In this document: in pieces, positions 37,089 through 45,243 of the stretch
Layout of the letters: every line of letters starts with the position of its first letter
Numbering within the stretch: position 1 is the first letter of the stretch
Assembly (NCBI RefSeq): GCF_025869345.1
Contig: NZ_JAOZVW010000031.1
Coordinates: 1 to 64,000, forward strand
Source of the DNA: Sphingopyxis sp.
Lineage (GTDB): Bacteria > Pseudomonadota > Alphaproteobacteria > Sphingomonadales > Sphingomonadaceae
Direction: 5' to 3'
Length of the DNA stretch: 64,000 bases
Translations under genes and position numbers: made by a program
The notes under the pieces: generated by a model
What the model saw: only the letters and a program-made list of their open reading frames with translations
What the model was told of the DNA's origin: nothing
The model's database searches: none

Positions 37089-39647
37089 CTATCGGAACCG
37101 ATATTCGAGCTGGAGGCCATAGGTTCGCGGCGGCGTCAGCGAATAGCTTTGCGCGACCGCGAGCGTCGGCGAGGATGCGAGCAGATTGCCGAGCGCGCTG
37201 TCATAGCCCGTGCTGTTGAACAGATTCTTCACATAGGCGATGACGCGGTAGCGGTCGTCACGGCCGGACCAGATCGCCCGCAGGTCGACCTGATCCCAGG
37301 ACGGCATACGGTTATAGGCGCGGTTGAAGATGTTGCTGTACGCCGAACTGCGCCAGGCATAATTGCCCGACAGCGAGAAGGTGCCCGGTTCGAACGCGAT
37401 GCTGTACATCGCGTTGAGGGCGACCTTGTGGCGCGGCGTGTCGGAAAGCCTTGCCCCGACGACGCTCTGCGGCTGCTGGCCGTTGGCGGCGGGCCCCGAC
37501 GGCTGCGCGCCCGGCTGGACCGCCAGCGGGTCCTGCCCGTCGACGAAGCAGCATCCGTCGTCGATCCGCGAATGGCCGAAACCATAGTTGAACGACAGAT
37601 GCAGCGGATTCGCCGGTTGCCACGCCAGCTCGACCTCGACGCCATAGCTTTTCGAGCTGGCGAGGTTGAAGAATTGGGTGAGCTGCGCGCCGCCGGGCTG
37701 CGACACGGTCAGCGGCACCTGAAGCCCCTGATAGTCGTAGTAGAAGCCCGCCAGATTGAAACGCAGCCTTTTGCCGACCGTCTGCTTATACCCCGCCTCG
37801 AAGGCGTCGATATGCTCGGCCCCGGTCTGCGGCAGCGCCGAAATGCCGCCGGCGTTGAAGCCGCCCGATTTATAGCCGCGGCTATACCGCAGAAAGGCCA
37901 GCTGATCCTGTGTCAGCTGCCATTCGACCGCGACGGTTCCGGTCACGGCGTCCCAGCTGTTCGCCAGACCGCGCCGCGCGATGCCCGTCGCCGGATCGAT
38001 CGTGACGGGGGAGGTGACGCCCGGCGCCGGCAGGTAGGAAATCTGCGTGGGAGTCAGGTCCAGCGCCGGCGTATACGAGCCGAGCTGATCGGGCGAGACG
38101 CTCGGGTCGCAACCCAAGCATATGATCCTGAAGGCTTCGGTCCCGCTTTTCTTGTCATGGGTGTAGCGCAGGCCGCCGGTGATGCGGAGCGTATCGGAGA
38201 TCTGATAATCGACCTGACCGAACGCGGCGATCGATTTCGTCGTCAGCGTCGACGCCGCGTAAACGAAATCGCCCAACGGATTGAGCGGCGCGGGCAACCC
38301 CGTGAGCGCGGTGGGCGCGCGCAGCTGCAACTGATCTGGCGCGTTGAAGTGTGATTCCTGCGATAATGTCTCCTGATAATAATAAACGCCGGCGACCCAT
38401 TGGAATGGCCCGCCGGTGTTCGAGGTCAGGTTCAGCTCGCCGCTGCCGAATGATTTCTTGTTGCGCAGATTGAGCTGCGATGCGGGATATACCGTCAGCG
38501 CGGTGCAGCCCGGAAGAAAGAGGTCGCATAGTGAACCCGGCGTGACCGGGAAGGGATAGGAAACGACCCCGGTATCATCGAGCGCATAGGAATTCTCGAT
38601 GCGATAATGCTGATAGCCGCCCAGCAGGTGGACGTCGAAGGCCGGGAGCGTCCATTTGATGTCGCCGGTCACCCCGAAATTGTCCCGCATCCGTTCGCGC
38701 TGGGTGGTGACGGTGCTGAAATGGCGAATATCGGTCGCGCCGGGCGGTTGCGGATTGGGGTTGAGCGCCACGACCCCGGGGACCAGATAGCCGAACGCCG
38801 ATCCGGGTGTGATCGACCCGGTGGGGTAGGGCGCGAAATCATAGCCGTCGATCCGGTTGAGATTGCGCGGATTGAGGTCGGTGCGACCGGTGAAAAGCTT
38901 CACCCAGGCCGTGACATCGGGGCCCAGATCCGCCTCCAGCTGCAGTTCCAGATAGCGACGCTTGCCGCGGCCGCCTTCGCTGATCCCGCCGGCGTCGTTT
39001 TTGAAATAGCCGCGGTTCTGGTCGGAAAAGGCGCCCGCCAGCCGCGCGCGGAGCCCGCCCGTGAGCGCACCTGATACCGCCCCCTCCAGCGTGTAGAGGC
39101 CATAGTTGCCCACCGTGCCGCGCAGGTCGGCTGCGAACGCTTCGGTCGGCCGCCTGGAGATGGCGTTGATCGCGCCGCCGATCGAATTGCGCCCGTAAAG
39201 AGTGCCTTGCGGACCGCGCAGCACTTCGATGCGGTCGATGAAGAAATCGGATGCGGCGATCGAACTGGTCGACGCATCGTAAATGCCGTCGGTATAGGTC
39301 GACACGCCGGGGTCGCTGCCGTTGGTGTTGGTCTGCCGCCCGATCCCGCGAATGAAGACCCGATCATTGCTCGCCGAATAGCTGAGGCCCGGCGTGAAGT
39401 TCGCGACATCCTGCAGAGTCGTGATGCCGGCGAGCTGGCGCGCATCGGCCGTATAGGCCGAAATGGCGAGCGGCACGTCCTGCAGATTGACGCTGCGCTT
39501 TTCGGCGGTGACGACAATTTCGGCGAGCCCCGAAGCCCCGTCCGTCGTCGCGCTTTGATCCGCCGCCGGTTTTGCGTCCTGCGCCTGCGCCGCAGCCGGT
39601 ATCGCCACGAATGCAACGCTCGCCAACATCCAAGACATATTTCGCAT
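37089..39647 (-). CDS. TonB-dependent outer-membrane receptor
   Basis: The 852-residue protein has a signal peptide (MRNMSWMLASVAFVAIPAAAQAQ), a probable TonB box (EIVVTAEKR, about residues 44-52), a plug domain (VPLAISAYTADARQLAGITTLQDVANFTPGLSYS ... RIEVLRGPQGTLYGRNSIGGAINAISRRP) and a 22-strand barrel ending LQLEYRFR. It would import a substrate across the outer membrane using TonB/ExbBD energy. The partner genes (GPH permease, GH29) suggest a fucose-containing glycan fragment rather than a siderophore. No FecR or sigma factor is adjacent. Codon use is a little less GC-rich than neighbouring operons. Confidence 0.95.
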   Translation of the reverse strand: MRNMSWMLASVAFVAIPAAAQAQDAKPAADQSATTDGASGLAEIVVTAEKRSVNLQDVPLAISAYTADARQLAGITTLQDVANFTPGLSYSASNDRVFIRGIGRQTNTNGSDPGVSTYTDGIYDASTSSIAASDFFIDRIEVLRGPQGTLYGRNSIGGAINAISRRPTEAFAADLRGTVGNYGLYTLEGAVSGALTGGLRARLAGAFSDQNRGYFKNDAGGISEGGRGKRRYLELQLEADLGPDVTAWVKLFTGRTDLNPRNLNRIDGYDFAPYPTGSITPGSAFGYLVPGVVALNPNPQPPGATDIRHFSTVTTQRERMRDNFGVTGDIKWTLPAFDVHLLGGYQHYRIENSYALDDTGVVSYPFPVTPGSLCDLFLPGCTALTVYPASQLNLRNKKSFGSGELNLTSNTGGPFQWVAGVYYYQETLSQESHFNAPDQLQLRAPTALTGLPAPLNPLGDFVYAASTLTTKSIAAFGQVDYQISDTLRITGGLRYTHDKKSGTEAFRIICLGCDPSVSPDQLGSYTPALDLTPTQISYLPAPGVTSPVTIDPATGIARRGLANSWDAVTGTVAVEWQLTQDQLAFLRYSRGYKSGGFNAGGISALPQTGAEHIDAFEAGYKQTVGKRLRFNLAGFYYDYQGLQVPLTVSQPGGAQLTQFFNLASSKSYGVEVELAWQPANPLHLSFNYGFGHSRIDDGCCFVDGQDPLAVQPGAQPSGPAANGQQPQSVVGARLSDTPRHKVALNAMYSIAFEPGTFSLSGNYAWRSSAYSNIFNRAYNRMPSWDQVDLRAIWSGRDDRYRVIAYVKNLFNSTGYDSALGNLLASSPTLAVAQSYSLTPPRTYGLQLEYRFR

Positions 39648-39778
39648 ACCACGCCTCTCCCGCCGCCAGCGATTCTGCTGGTCGATTATTGGCGCGATGG
39701 GTCCGCGGACGCGGATCCCACGCTTTTTAAAGCGAAATGCCGTCGCGGCATCTCCCCCGGGGACTTTGTTATCGGTGT

Positions 39779-39812
39779 TTTATATATGAGTCTATAACGA
39801 TATATCGAACTT
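39779..39812 (-). promoter_or_regulatory. Probable promoter of the TonB receptor/permease operon
   Basis: On the minus strand TTCGAT (39809-39804) is followed 17 bases later by TATATA (39786-39781) and TATAAA just beyond, about 135 bases upstream of the receptor start codon. The -35 is weak. The palindrome CGATATATCG overlaps the -35 region and could be an operator. Confidence 0.35.
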
Positions 39813-39935
39813 GTGGCATTTGCCCGAATGGCGATCCCGTCAAGGCCCGCTCGATCGGGTCCTCCAGAGCGCGTCGGGACAGGCCATCCCGCTGACAAGC
39901 CAGGGATAGTGGGCGATGGATTCACGCTTTTGCCG

Positions 39936-39976
39936 ATATAATAATTATAAGATAGATTTTTCTATGATTATAGAAT
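39936..39976 (+). promoter_or_regulatory. AT-rich promoter/operator candidate for the fucosidase
   Basis: The segment contains GATATAATAATTATAAG and the interrupted dyad ATAGA-TTTT-TCTAT (39952-39965), with further AT-rich symmetry outward (AATTATAA and TTATAGAATT). TATAAT at 39937-39942 is a perfect -10 hexamer on the plus strand, though no good -35 was found in front of it. Regulator identity is unknown; none is encoded nearby. Confidence 0.35.
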
Positions 39977-40047
39977 TAACTGGAGCGGCGCATGGGAGTG
40001 CGGCGGGACAGATCGCCGCGACGATGGCGGAACAGGGGAGAAACGGG

Positions 40048-40101
40048 ATGAGTGGGCCGCTTCGCGCGAAATATGGGCCGACAGGCAGGAGCACCCGCTG
40101 A
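40048..40101 (+). CDS. Possible 17-residue leader peptide before the fucosidase
   Basis: An ATG at 40048 stands 6-7 bases after AGGGGAG and opens a 17-codon frame (MSGPLRAKYGPTGRSTR) whose TGA stop shares its last A with the fucosidase ATG (TGATG at 40099-40103). That arrangement allows translational coupling. The peptide has no recognisable family and the frame may simply be chance. Confidence 0.3.
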   Translation: MSGPLRAKYGPTGRSTR

Positions 40102-41552
40102 TGCCATCCGCCGCTTCCACCCTTGCCGACCTCAACGCGCGCGCCGTGCCCGACTGGTATCACGACGCCAAGTTCGGGATTTTCATCCATTGGGGCGCCT
40201 TTGCCATTCCCGGATTCGCCCCACGCCTCGGTTCGATCGGCGAGGCCTTTGCCAGGGACTATGACCGCGCGGTCGCGATGGTTCCCTATACCGAATGGTA
40301 TTGCAATGCGATCAAGGTCCCGGGGACGCCCTCTGCCGAATTCCACCGGGCGCATTATGGCGATGCGCCTTATGAGGATTTCAAGCAGCCGTTCGAAGCC
40401 GGGCTCGATCGGTGGGACCCCGCCGCCTGGGCAGAGGCGTTTCGCGATGCCGGCGCGCGCTATGTCGTGCTCGTGACCAAGCATCACGATGGGCTTTGCC
40501 TGTGGCCCAGCCAGGTCGCGAACCCGCACCGGACTGGGTGGACGACCGGGCGCGACATCGTCGGCGACCTCGCCGCGGCGGTGCGCGCGGCGGGCTTGCG
40601 CTTCGGGGTCTATTATTCGGGCGGGATCGACTGGACCTTCAACCGGCGCCCGCTGCGAACGCTCGGGGATTTCCTCGCTTCGACGCCCGGCGGCGAATAT
40701 CCCGCCTATGCGATGGCGCAGGTGCGCGAACTGATCGACCGCTACGAACCGTCGGTGTTGTGGAACGACATCAGCTGGCCGACGCGGGCCGGGCCGCTGT
40801 ATCGGCTGTTCGCCGATTATTATCGCGCGGTTCCCGACGGCGTGGTCAACGATCGCTGGGTGGCGGCCAGCCTGCAGCGCGACGCCCTGAAGATCCCGCT
40901 GGTCCGGCGCTATGTCGATCGCAAGATCAAGGCGGCGATCGCCCGGCAAGGCGCCGATGCGTCGAAGGGGATCATTCCGCCGGAAATTCCGCACAGCGAC
41001 TTTCGCACCCCCGAATATGCCGCCTTTGCCGAAATCCAGACCAGGAAATGGGAGGCGACCCGCGGGATGAGCCATAGCTTCGGCTTCAACCGCAACGACA
41101 CCGAAGCCGATTACGCCAGCGCCGAAACGCTGATCCATGACTTCATCGATGCCGTGTCGCGCAACGGCAATCTGCTGCTCAATGTCGGGCCGCGCGCGAC
41201 CGACGCGGCGATTCCGGGCGAACAGCTCGGCCGCCTCAGGCAGTTCGGGGCGTGGCTGCGCGCGAATGGCGATGCGATCTATGGCACGAGGCCGTGGGCG
41301 CGATCGGACGGCGAAACCGAATGCGGGCAGGCGGTGCGCTTCACCGCCGCGCCGGGGCGCGTGAATCTGATCTTCAAGGGCCCCGTTGCATCCACCCGAC
41401 TCGTGATCAGGAATCTGACCGTCACGGGCGCGGGCAAGCGCCTCGACGACGGCAGTCCGGTCACGATCGAGCCGCAGGGACCGGATTTGCGGGTGACCTT
41501 CACCGACCCCTGCGCCGACCCGATCGGCACGGCCGTCGCGGTAGCGGTCTAG
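40101..41552 (+). CDS. GH29 alpha-L-fucosidase, cytoplasmic
   Basis: The 483-residue glycoside hydrolase opens with PDWYHDAKFGIFIHWGAFAIPGFAPR, the GH29 hallmark, continues with DAGARYVVLVTKHHDGLCLWPS (residues 116-137) and RFGVYYSGGIDW, and has the nucleophile candidate Asp223 in YEPSVLWNDISWPTRAG. A retaining mechanism with release of L-fucose from non-reducing ends is expected. No signal peptide is present, so the enzyme should act in the cytoplasm on imported material. The C-terminal 90 residues look like the usual beta-sandwich. The start has AGGAG 9 bases upstream and overlaps the leader frame. No fucose catabolic genes follow. Confidence 0.94.
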   Translation: MPSAASTLADLNARAVPDWYHDAKFGIFIHWGAFAIPGFAPRLGSIGEAFARDYDRAVAMVPYTEWYCNAIKVPGTPSAEFHRAHYGDAPYEDFKQPFEAGLDRWDPAAWAEAFRDAGARYVVLVTKHHDGLCLWPSQVANPHRTGWTTGRDIVGDLAAAVRAAGLRFGVYYSGGIDWTFNRRPLRTLGDFLASTPGGEYPAYAMAQVRELIDRYEPSVLWNDISWPTRAGPLYRLFADYYRAVPDGVVNDRWVAASLQRDALKIPLVRRYVDRKIKAAIARQGADASKGIIPPEIPHSDFRTPEYAAFAEIQTRKWEATRGMSHSFGFNRNDTEADYASAETLIHDFIDAVSRNGNLLLNVGPRATDAAIPGEQLGRLRQFGAWLRANGDAIYGTRPWARSDGETECGQAVRFTAAPGRVNLIFKGPVASTRLVIRNLTVTGAGKRLDDGSPVTIEPQGPDLRVTFTDPCADPIGTAVAVAV

Positions 41553-41609
41553 GGATTGTGGGGATTCAGCCATGTGCGGACTGATATGAGGATTCATCGT
41601 GTCGATCAG

Positions 41610-41807
41610 GATTCGCGCAGAGATTGCAGAGATTTTGGTTCACGCGGAGACGCGGAGAGGCCGGTTCGGGCCGACAGGCCCGCGCTTTTATTCGGGGATG
41701 CGGCAGGCCGCGGCGTTGCGGTAGGAAAGCCGCTTCGCGGCAACCCCGATCTCTCCGCGGCTCCGCGTGAACTTCGACTCTCCCTCTCTGCGATCTCTGC
41801 GCGAATC
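41610..41807. repeat. Imperfect inverted repeat, about 198 bases, MITE-like
   Basis: The left arm starts GATTCGCGCAGAGAT and includes TTCACGCGGAGACGCGGAGAG; the right arm includes CTCTCCGCGGCTCCGCGTGAA and ends ATCTCTGCGCGAATC. The arms match over about 50 bases with small gaps. Inner sequence has TTGCGG/CCGCAA-type pairings. No transposase is encoded. A degenerate single arm is at about 275-302, so the family is present more than once. Confidence 0.8.
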
Positions 41808-41887
41808 CCATCTACGCCAGCTTTCGCCGCCAAGCTGCCGCTTACATGGCTCGCAGCTCCGGGGCCGATCGCCCGGCCGGTTTGGAA

Positions 41888-41956
41888 CCGGCGGAGGTGG
41901 AACGTCCTCCGCCGGTCCCGGCTGGGATCCCGCGGTCAGGTGGGGTTGACCGCGGG
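41888..41956. terminator. Two tandem perfect 10-bp hairpins, possible transcript end
   Basis: CCGGCGGAGG (41888-41897) pairs perfectly with CCTCCGCCGG (41906-41915) across an 8-base loop; CCCGCGGTCA (41929-41938) pairs perfectly with TGACCGCGGG (41947-41956), also with an 8-base loop. They lie 58 bases after the LuxR-type stop codon on the minus strand. There is no T-run, so a Rho-independent role is doubtful, but they could stabilise or end converging transcripts. Confidence 0.4.
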
Positions 41957-42013
41957 CACGAACGGCGATGCCGATGGGGACCAACTCAAAGGCACCCGTC
42001 CGTTCGCTTTCCC

Positions 42014-42697
42014 TTATAGACGAGGCGAGGCTTCGATGGCCGCGCCGAAACGCGCAGTTGCACCATATTGGAGATTATTGGTCGCCAGTTCGGCGATGAA
42101 GGCGAGGCGGAGCAGTTCGGCGACGCTGCCCGCGTCGGTGCGCCGCATGATGTTCGCGCGGTGAACCTCGACCGTGCGCGGGCTGAGATCGAGCCGCCGC
42201 GCGATCGCCTTGTTGCCGAGCCCGGCGGCGAGCGCGTCCAATATGTCGCGCTCGCGCGGAGTCAGCGCCGCAAGCCGGGTTTCGGCCTCGCGCCGCCGTG
42301 CGAGCGCCGCGCCCCGCGCCGCCCAATCGGCGACCGCGCCGTCGATCGTGCGGCGGACGAGGCGCGGGTCGAGCGGCGCGGGGAGCAGGTCGTGCGCGCC
42401 GCCGCGCAGGATCGCGCGGCTTTCCTCGATCGTCAGCCGGCTCGCGGCGACGAAAGCGGTGATGTCGCTGCGTCCGGCGATGCGGCCGAGCAGCGCTTCG
42501 CCGCCGGCGCCGCCGGGCTGGCGCCAGTGGAAGAGCAGGATCGCGCAGTCGGCGTCGGCGCCCGCCTCGACCCAGGCGTCGCCGCTCGCGAAGCTGCGGA
42601 CGATCCGCCCGGGCCGGTCGGCAAGCGTGCGGAAACAGGCCGCGCGCTCGACCGCGTCGGGAAGGATCAGATGGATAGGCGCGCCCCGTTCGCTCAC
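42014..42697 (-). CDS. LuxR-type regulator with degenerate receiver-like domain
   Basis: The 227-residue protein has a C-terminal LuxR/FixJ helix-turn-helix (ALTPRERDILDALAAGLGNKAIARRLDLSPRTVEVHRANIMRRT, residues 144-187). The N-terminal 120 residues follow the response-regulator pattern, but the phosphoacceptor position reads ILLFHWRQPG (His57 in place of Asp), the switch Lys position reads LLPAPLDP (Ala107) and the acidic N-terminal pocket keeps only one Asp. It should therefore not be a normal phosphorylated regulator; it may bind a ligand or partner instead. It follows the histidine kinase gene by 58 bases on the same strand and could belong to that operon. Confidence 0.85.
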   Translation of the reverse strand: MSERGAPIHLILPDAVERAACFRTLADRPGRIVRSFASGDAWVEAGADADCAILLFHWRQPGGAGGEALLGRIAGRSDITAFVAASRLTIEESRAILRGGAHDLLPAPLDPRLVRRTIDGAVADWAARGAALARRREAETRLAALTPRERDILDALAAGLGNKAIARRLDLSPRTVEVHRANIMRRTDAGSVAELLRLAFIAELATNNLQYGATARFGAAIEASPRL

Positions 42698-42755
42698 GGC
42701 CCCAGACTGGCGGCGCGCGCGCGCGCCGCCTAGCGCGGTCGGGTCGGCTTCGGCG

Positions 42756-44129
42756 TCAATCCGAAGCGATCGGCAGGTCGAGCGTGACGATCGTTCCGCG
42801 CGGATCGGCGCGCGCGATCGCCATCCGCCCGTCGTGCATGTGCGCGATCGTCAGGGCGAGCGACAGGCCCAGCCCCGCCCCCGAGCCGCCGCGCGCGGGA
42901 TCGAGCCGGACGAAGCGCTTCGCCGCCTCGCCGATGCGGTCTTCGGGAATGCCGGGGCCGTCGTCGGCGACCGACAGCGCGACCCCCCTTCCCGCCCCGC
43001 GGACCGCCGCGAGCCGGATGACCGAGCCGCCGCGCGCATATTTGAGCGCATTGTCGATCAGGTTCGACAGCGCGCGGAGCAGCATTTCGCGATGCGCAAC
43101 GACATCGAGTTCGCCGGGGGAATCGACGCGGATCGCGAAGCCTTCGTCCTCGGCGAGCGGGCCATAGACTTCGGCGAGATCCTCGAGCAGCGGGGTGAGC
43201 GCGAAGCGCGCGAACTGGTCGCGGCCGATCCCCGCCTCGGCGCGGCTGATCTCGAGCGCCGTGTCGAGCAGGCGGTGAAGGCTGTCGGCCTCGTCGATCG
43301 CGCCCGCAAGCGCGGTGGTGGCGGTTTCGTCCCGCGTGCGGCCGAGCGCCTGTTCAAGCACGGCTTTCAGCCGCGACACCGGCGACCGCAGGTCGTGTGC
43401 CATCGAATCGGTGACCATGCGCAGCTCGCCGACCAGCGTCTCGATCCGGTCGAGCATCGCGTTGATCGACACGCCGAGCCGGTCGAAAGCGTCGCCGGTC
43501 TCGTCGCGCTCGACGCGCGCGTCGAGCTTGCCGCCCGCGATCGCCGCGGCGGCGCGCGCGAAGGCATCGACGCGGCGCGCCAATATCCAGGCGGCGAGCG
43601 CCGCGACGATCGCCGCGAGCAGGATTCCCGCCGCGAGCGCATAGAGGAAAGCCGCCTGGCTGGCGCGCGCGAGCTGCGCCTGCGCTTCGAGCACTTCGCC
43701 GGTCAGCAGCACGCGGCCATCGGGGAGCCTGGTCGTGACGATCCCCATCTCCTCGGCGGCTTGCCCGCCCGCGCGGAACAGACTGATCCGGCGCCAATCC
43801 TCGGCCGGGCCGACCGTCGCGGGCCATTGCGCAAGATTGCCGGCGACCGGGGCGCCGCCGGGGCCCTTCAGCAGGACGACGAAATTGCGGTCGTCGCGTG
43901 CCGCCAGCCGGTCGCGGATCGCGCGAACGAGCCCGGCCTCGCCCTCGCGCCGATATTCCTCGGCGAAATCGTCGCGCGCGACCTCGGCAGCGGTGCGCGC
44001 GTCGGCGAGGATCGTCGCTTCGGTGAAGCGGTGGATGATCGTCAGGCCCAGCGCGAGCGCCGCGACCTGGACAAGCAGCAGCGCCAGCGCCAGCCGGACC
44101 GTCGTCGATTGCAGGAAGCCGCGCTGCAT
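42756..44129 (-). CDS. Sensor histidine kinase of an OmpR-type two-component system
   Basis: The 457-residue membrane kinase has transmembrane helices at about residues 12-32 and 160-184 with a periplasmic sensor of about 125 residues between them, a HAMP domain (RRVDAFARAAAAIAGGKLDARVERDETGDAFDRLGVSINAMLDRI), the phosphoacceptor motif SMAHDLRSPVSRLKAVLEQ (His245), and HATPase boxes LSNLIDNALKYARGG, VADDGPGIPEDRIGEAAKRF and GSGAGLGLSLALTIA. The sensor lacks a recognised domain. It follows the response regulator by 6 bases and is the sixth gene of the MprF/LpiA operon, so envelope stress is the likely signal. Confidence 0.95.
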   Translation of the reverse strand: MQRGFLQSTTVRLALALLLVQVAALALGLTIIHRFTEATILADARTAAEVARDDFAEEYRREGEAGLVRAIRDRLAARDDRNFVVLLKGPGGAPVAGNLAQWPATVGPAEDWRRISLFRAGGQAAEEMGIVTTRLPDGRVLLTGEVLEAQAQLARASQAAFLYALAAGILLAAIVAALAAWILARRVDAFARAAAAIAGGKLDARVERDETGDAFDRLGVSINAMLDRIETLVGELRMVTDSMAHDLRSPVSRLKAVLEQALGRTRDETATTALAGAIDEADSLHRLLDTALEISRAEAGIGRDQFARFALTPLLEDLAEVYGPLAEDEGFAIRVDSPGELDVVAHREMLLRALSNLIDNALKYARGGSVIRLAAVRGAGRGVALSVADDGPGIPEDRIGEAAKRFVRLDPARGGSGAGLGLSLALTIAHMHDGRMAIARADPRGTIVTLDLPIASD

Positions 44130-44135
44130 CGGGCG

Positions 44136-44822
44136 CTAGTCGGCCTTGCCGAGCATATAGCCCGCGCCGCGGATCGTGTGGACGAGCGGCCGCGCGAAGC
44201 CGTCGTCGACCTTGCGGCGCAGGCGGCTGACATGGACGTCGACGACATTGGTGCCGGGGTCGAAATGATATTCCCACACCCCCTCCAGCATCATCGTCCG
44301 CGTGACGACCCGTTCCTTGTGGCGCAGCAGATATTCGAGCAGGCGGAACTCGCGCGGCTGAAGGTCGATGCGCTTGCCCGCGCGCGTGACGCGGCGGCTC
44401 AGCAGGTTCATCTCCAGATCCTCGCAGGCGAGGACGGTCTCGACCTGCGTGCCGCCCGGGGGCCGCGCGATCAGCAGTTTCAGCCGCGCGAGCAGTTCGG
44501 AAAAAGCGAAGGGCTTGACCAGATAGTCGTTGGCGCCCGAGGTCAGTCCCTCGACCCGCGCGTCGACCGCGCCGAGGTTGGAGAGGATGAGCACCGGAGT
44601 CGCGACCTTCGCCGCGCGCAAGGCCGCGAGCACCGCCATCCCGTCCATCCCCGGCAGCATCCGGTCGAGGACGATCGCGTCGTAACTGCCGTCGGTCGCG
44701 TGGAACAGTCCGTCGCGGCCGTCGGCGGCATGATCGACGACGAAGCCTTCGCCGGTCAGGCTCTTGACGATGAAGTCCGCGGTGGTCGGGTCATCTTCGA
44801 CGACGAGAATCTTTTGCGACAT
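44136..44822 (-). CDS. OmpR-family response regulator
   Basis: The 228-residue regulator has an intact receiver: acidic pocket VVEDD (residues 7-11), phosphoacceptor Asp53 in IVLDRMLPGMDG, and Lys103 in LVKPF. The C-terminal winged helix contains LQPREFRLLEYLLRHKERVVTRTMMLEGVWEYHFDPGTNVVDVHVSRLRRKVD and GAGYML. It is cognate to the kinase encoded immediately downstream. The ATG at 44822 lies inside the 3' end of the PDZ protein gene (32-base overlap). It may control its own operon and so membrane-lipid lysylation; that is inference. Confidence 0.95.
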   Translation of the reverse strand: MSQKILVVEDDPTTADFIVKSLTGEGFVVDHAADGRDGLFHATDGSYDAIVLDRMLPGMDGMAVLAALRAAKVATPVLILSNLGAVDARVEGLTSGANDYLVKPFAFSELLARLKLLIARPPGGTQVETVLACEDLEMNLLSRRVTRAGKRIDLQPREFRLLEYLLRHKERVVTRTMMLEGVWEYHFDPGTNVVDVHVSRLRRKVDDGFARPLVHTIRGAGYMLGKAD

Positions 44823-45240
44823 GCGGTTCCTTGGAGCGAACGGATGGGGCGCGGCCGGGCAGATGCTTATAGCGGCTCTCGCCCGCATGGCGAATATGAA
44901 GCAGCGGGCCGCTGCGCGCATCGCTTCGCATCGCTCGCCCGACCGACGAAAGCGAGGCGATCGGCCGACCGTCGATGCCGTCGATCACGTCGCCCGCCGC
45001 GATATCGGCCCTTGCCGCCGGACCATTGTCCTGGACGCTGGTGACGACCAGCGCGAGCGGCGCATGGGGGGCCTTGCGCTTGGCCTCATAAGTCAGGCCG
45101 GGAAGCTGGTCGGTTCGCTGCCGGTGCGGCGGGGCGACCAGATGAATGGCGAGGGCGATCACCGCCGCGAGCGTCAGCAGCAGGGCGCCCGCGGGCGGCA
45201 TGGGTCGCGGCGTCGGGGGGCGGGGGGACACGGCCTGCAC
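44791..45240 (-). CDS. Membrane-anchored PDZ-domain protein
   Basis: The 149-residue product has a Pro-rich start, one hydrophobic helix (PPAGALLLTLAAVIALAIHLVA), then a PDZ-like domain (LALVVTSVQDNGPAARADIAAGDVIDGIDGRPIASLSSVGRAMRSDARSGPLLHI) and a basic tail. There is no protease domain. The GTG at 45240 follows the mprF stop by 3 bases; an internal ATG at 45201 is the alternative and would retain the helix. The far C-terminus overlaps the response-regulator start. Its place between mprF and the two-component genes suggests an adaptor that senses or recruits an envelope protein. Confidence 0.75.
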   Translation of the reverse strand: MQAVSPRPPTPRPMPPAGALLLTLAAVIALAIHLVAPPHRQRTDQLPGLTYEAKRKAPHAPLALVVTSVQDNGPAARADIAAGDVIDGIDGRPIASLSSVGRAMRSDARSGPLLHIRHAGESRYKHLPGRAPSVRSKEPHVAKDSRRRR

Positions 45241-45243
45241 CGC

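Larger units (their letters stand above)
39648..40100. other. Divergent intergenic region of the fucosidase locus, AT-rich islands
   Basis: About 450 bases separate the TonB receptor from the fucosidase. Two AT-rich islands stand out against the GC-rich genome: 39771-39812 (with the palindrome CGATATATCG at 39798-39807 and TATATA/TATAAA on the minus strand suitable as a -10) and 39934-39976 (ATAATTAT, and ATAGA-TTTT-TCTAT at 39952-39965). Each probably holds a promoter and a regulator site for one direction. Apart from a possible 17-codon leader frame (40048-40101) I see no gene. Confidence 0.6.
41553..42013. other. Intergenic region with inverted-repeat element and tandem hairpins
   Basis: These 461 bases lie between the fucosidase and the LuxR-type gene, which converge here. 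They hold the element at 41610-41807 and two perfect hairpins at 41888-41956. Short frames on both strands are composed of repeat sequence and are rejected. No gene is seen. Confidence 0.7.

Noticed and set aside
39916-40101. 61-codon frame upstream of the fucosidase as a full gene
   Set aside because: Its first half crosses the AT-rich promoter region and has no ribosome site; only the last 17 codons have a plausible start.
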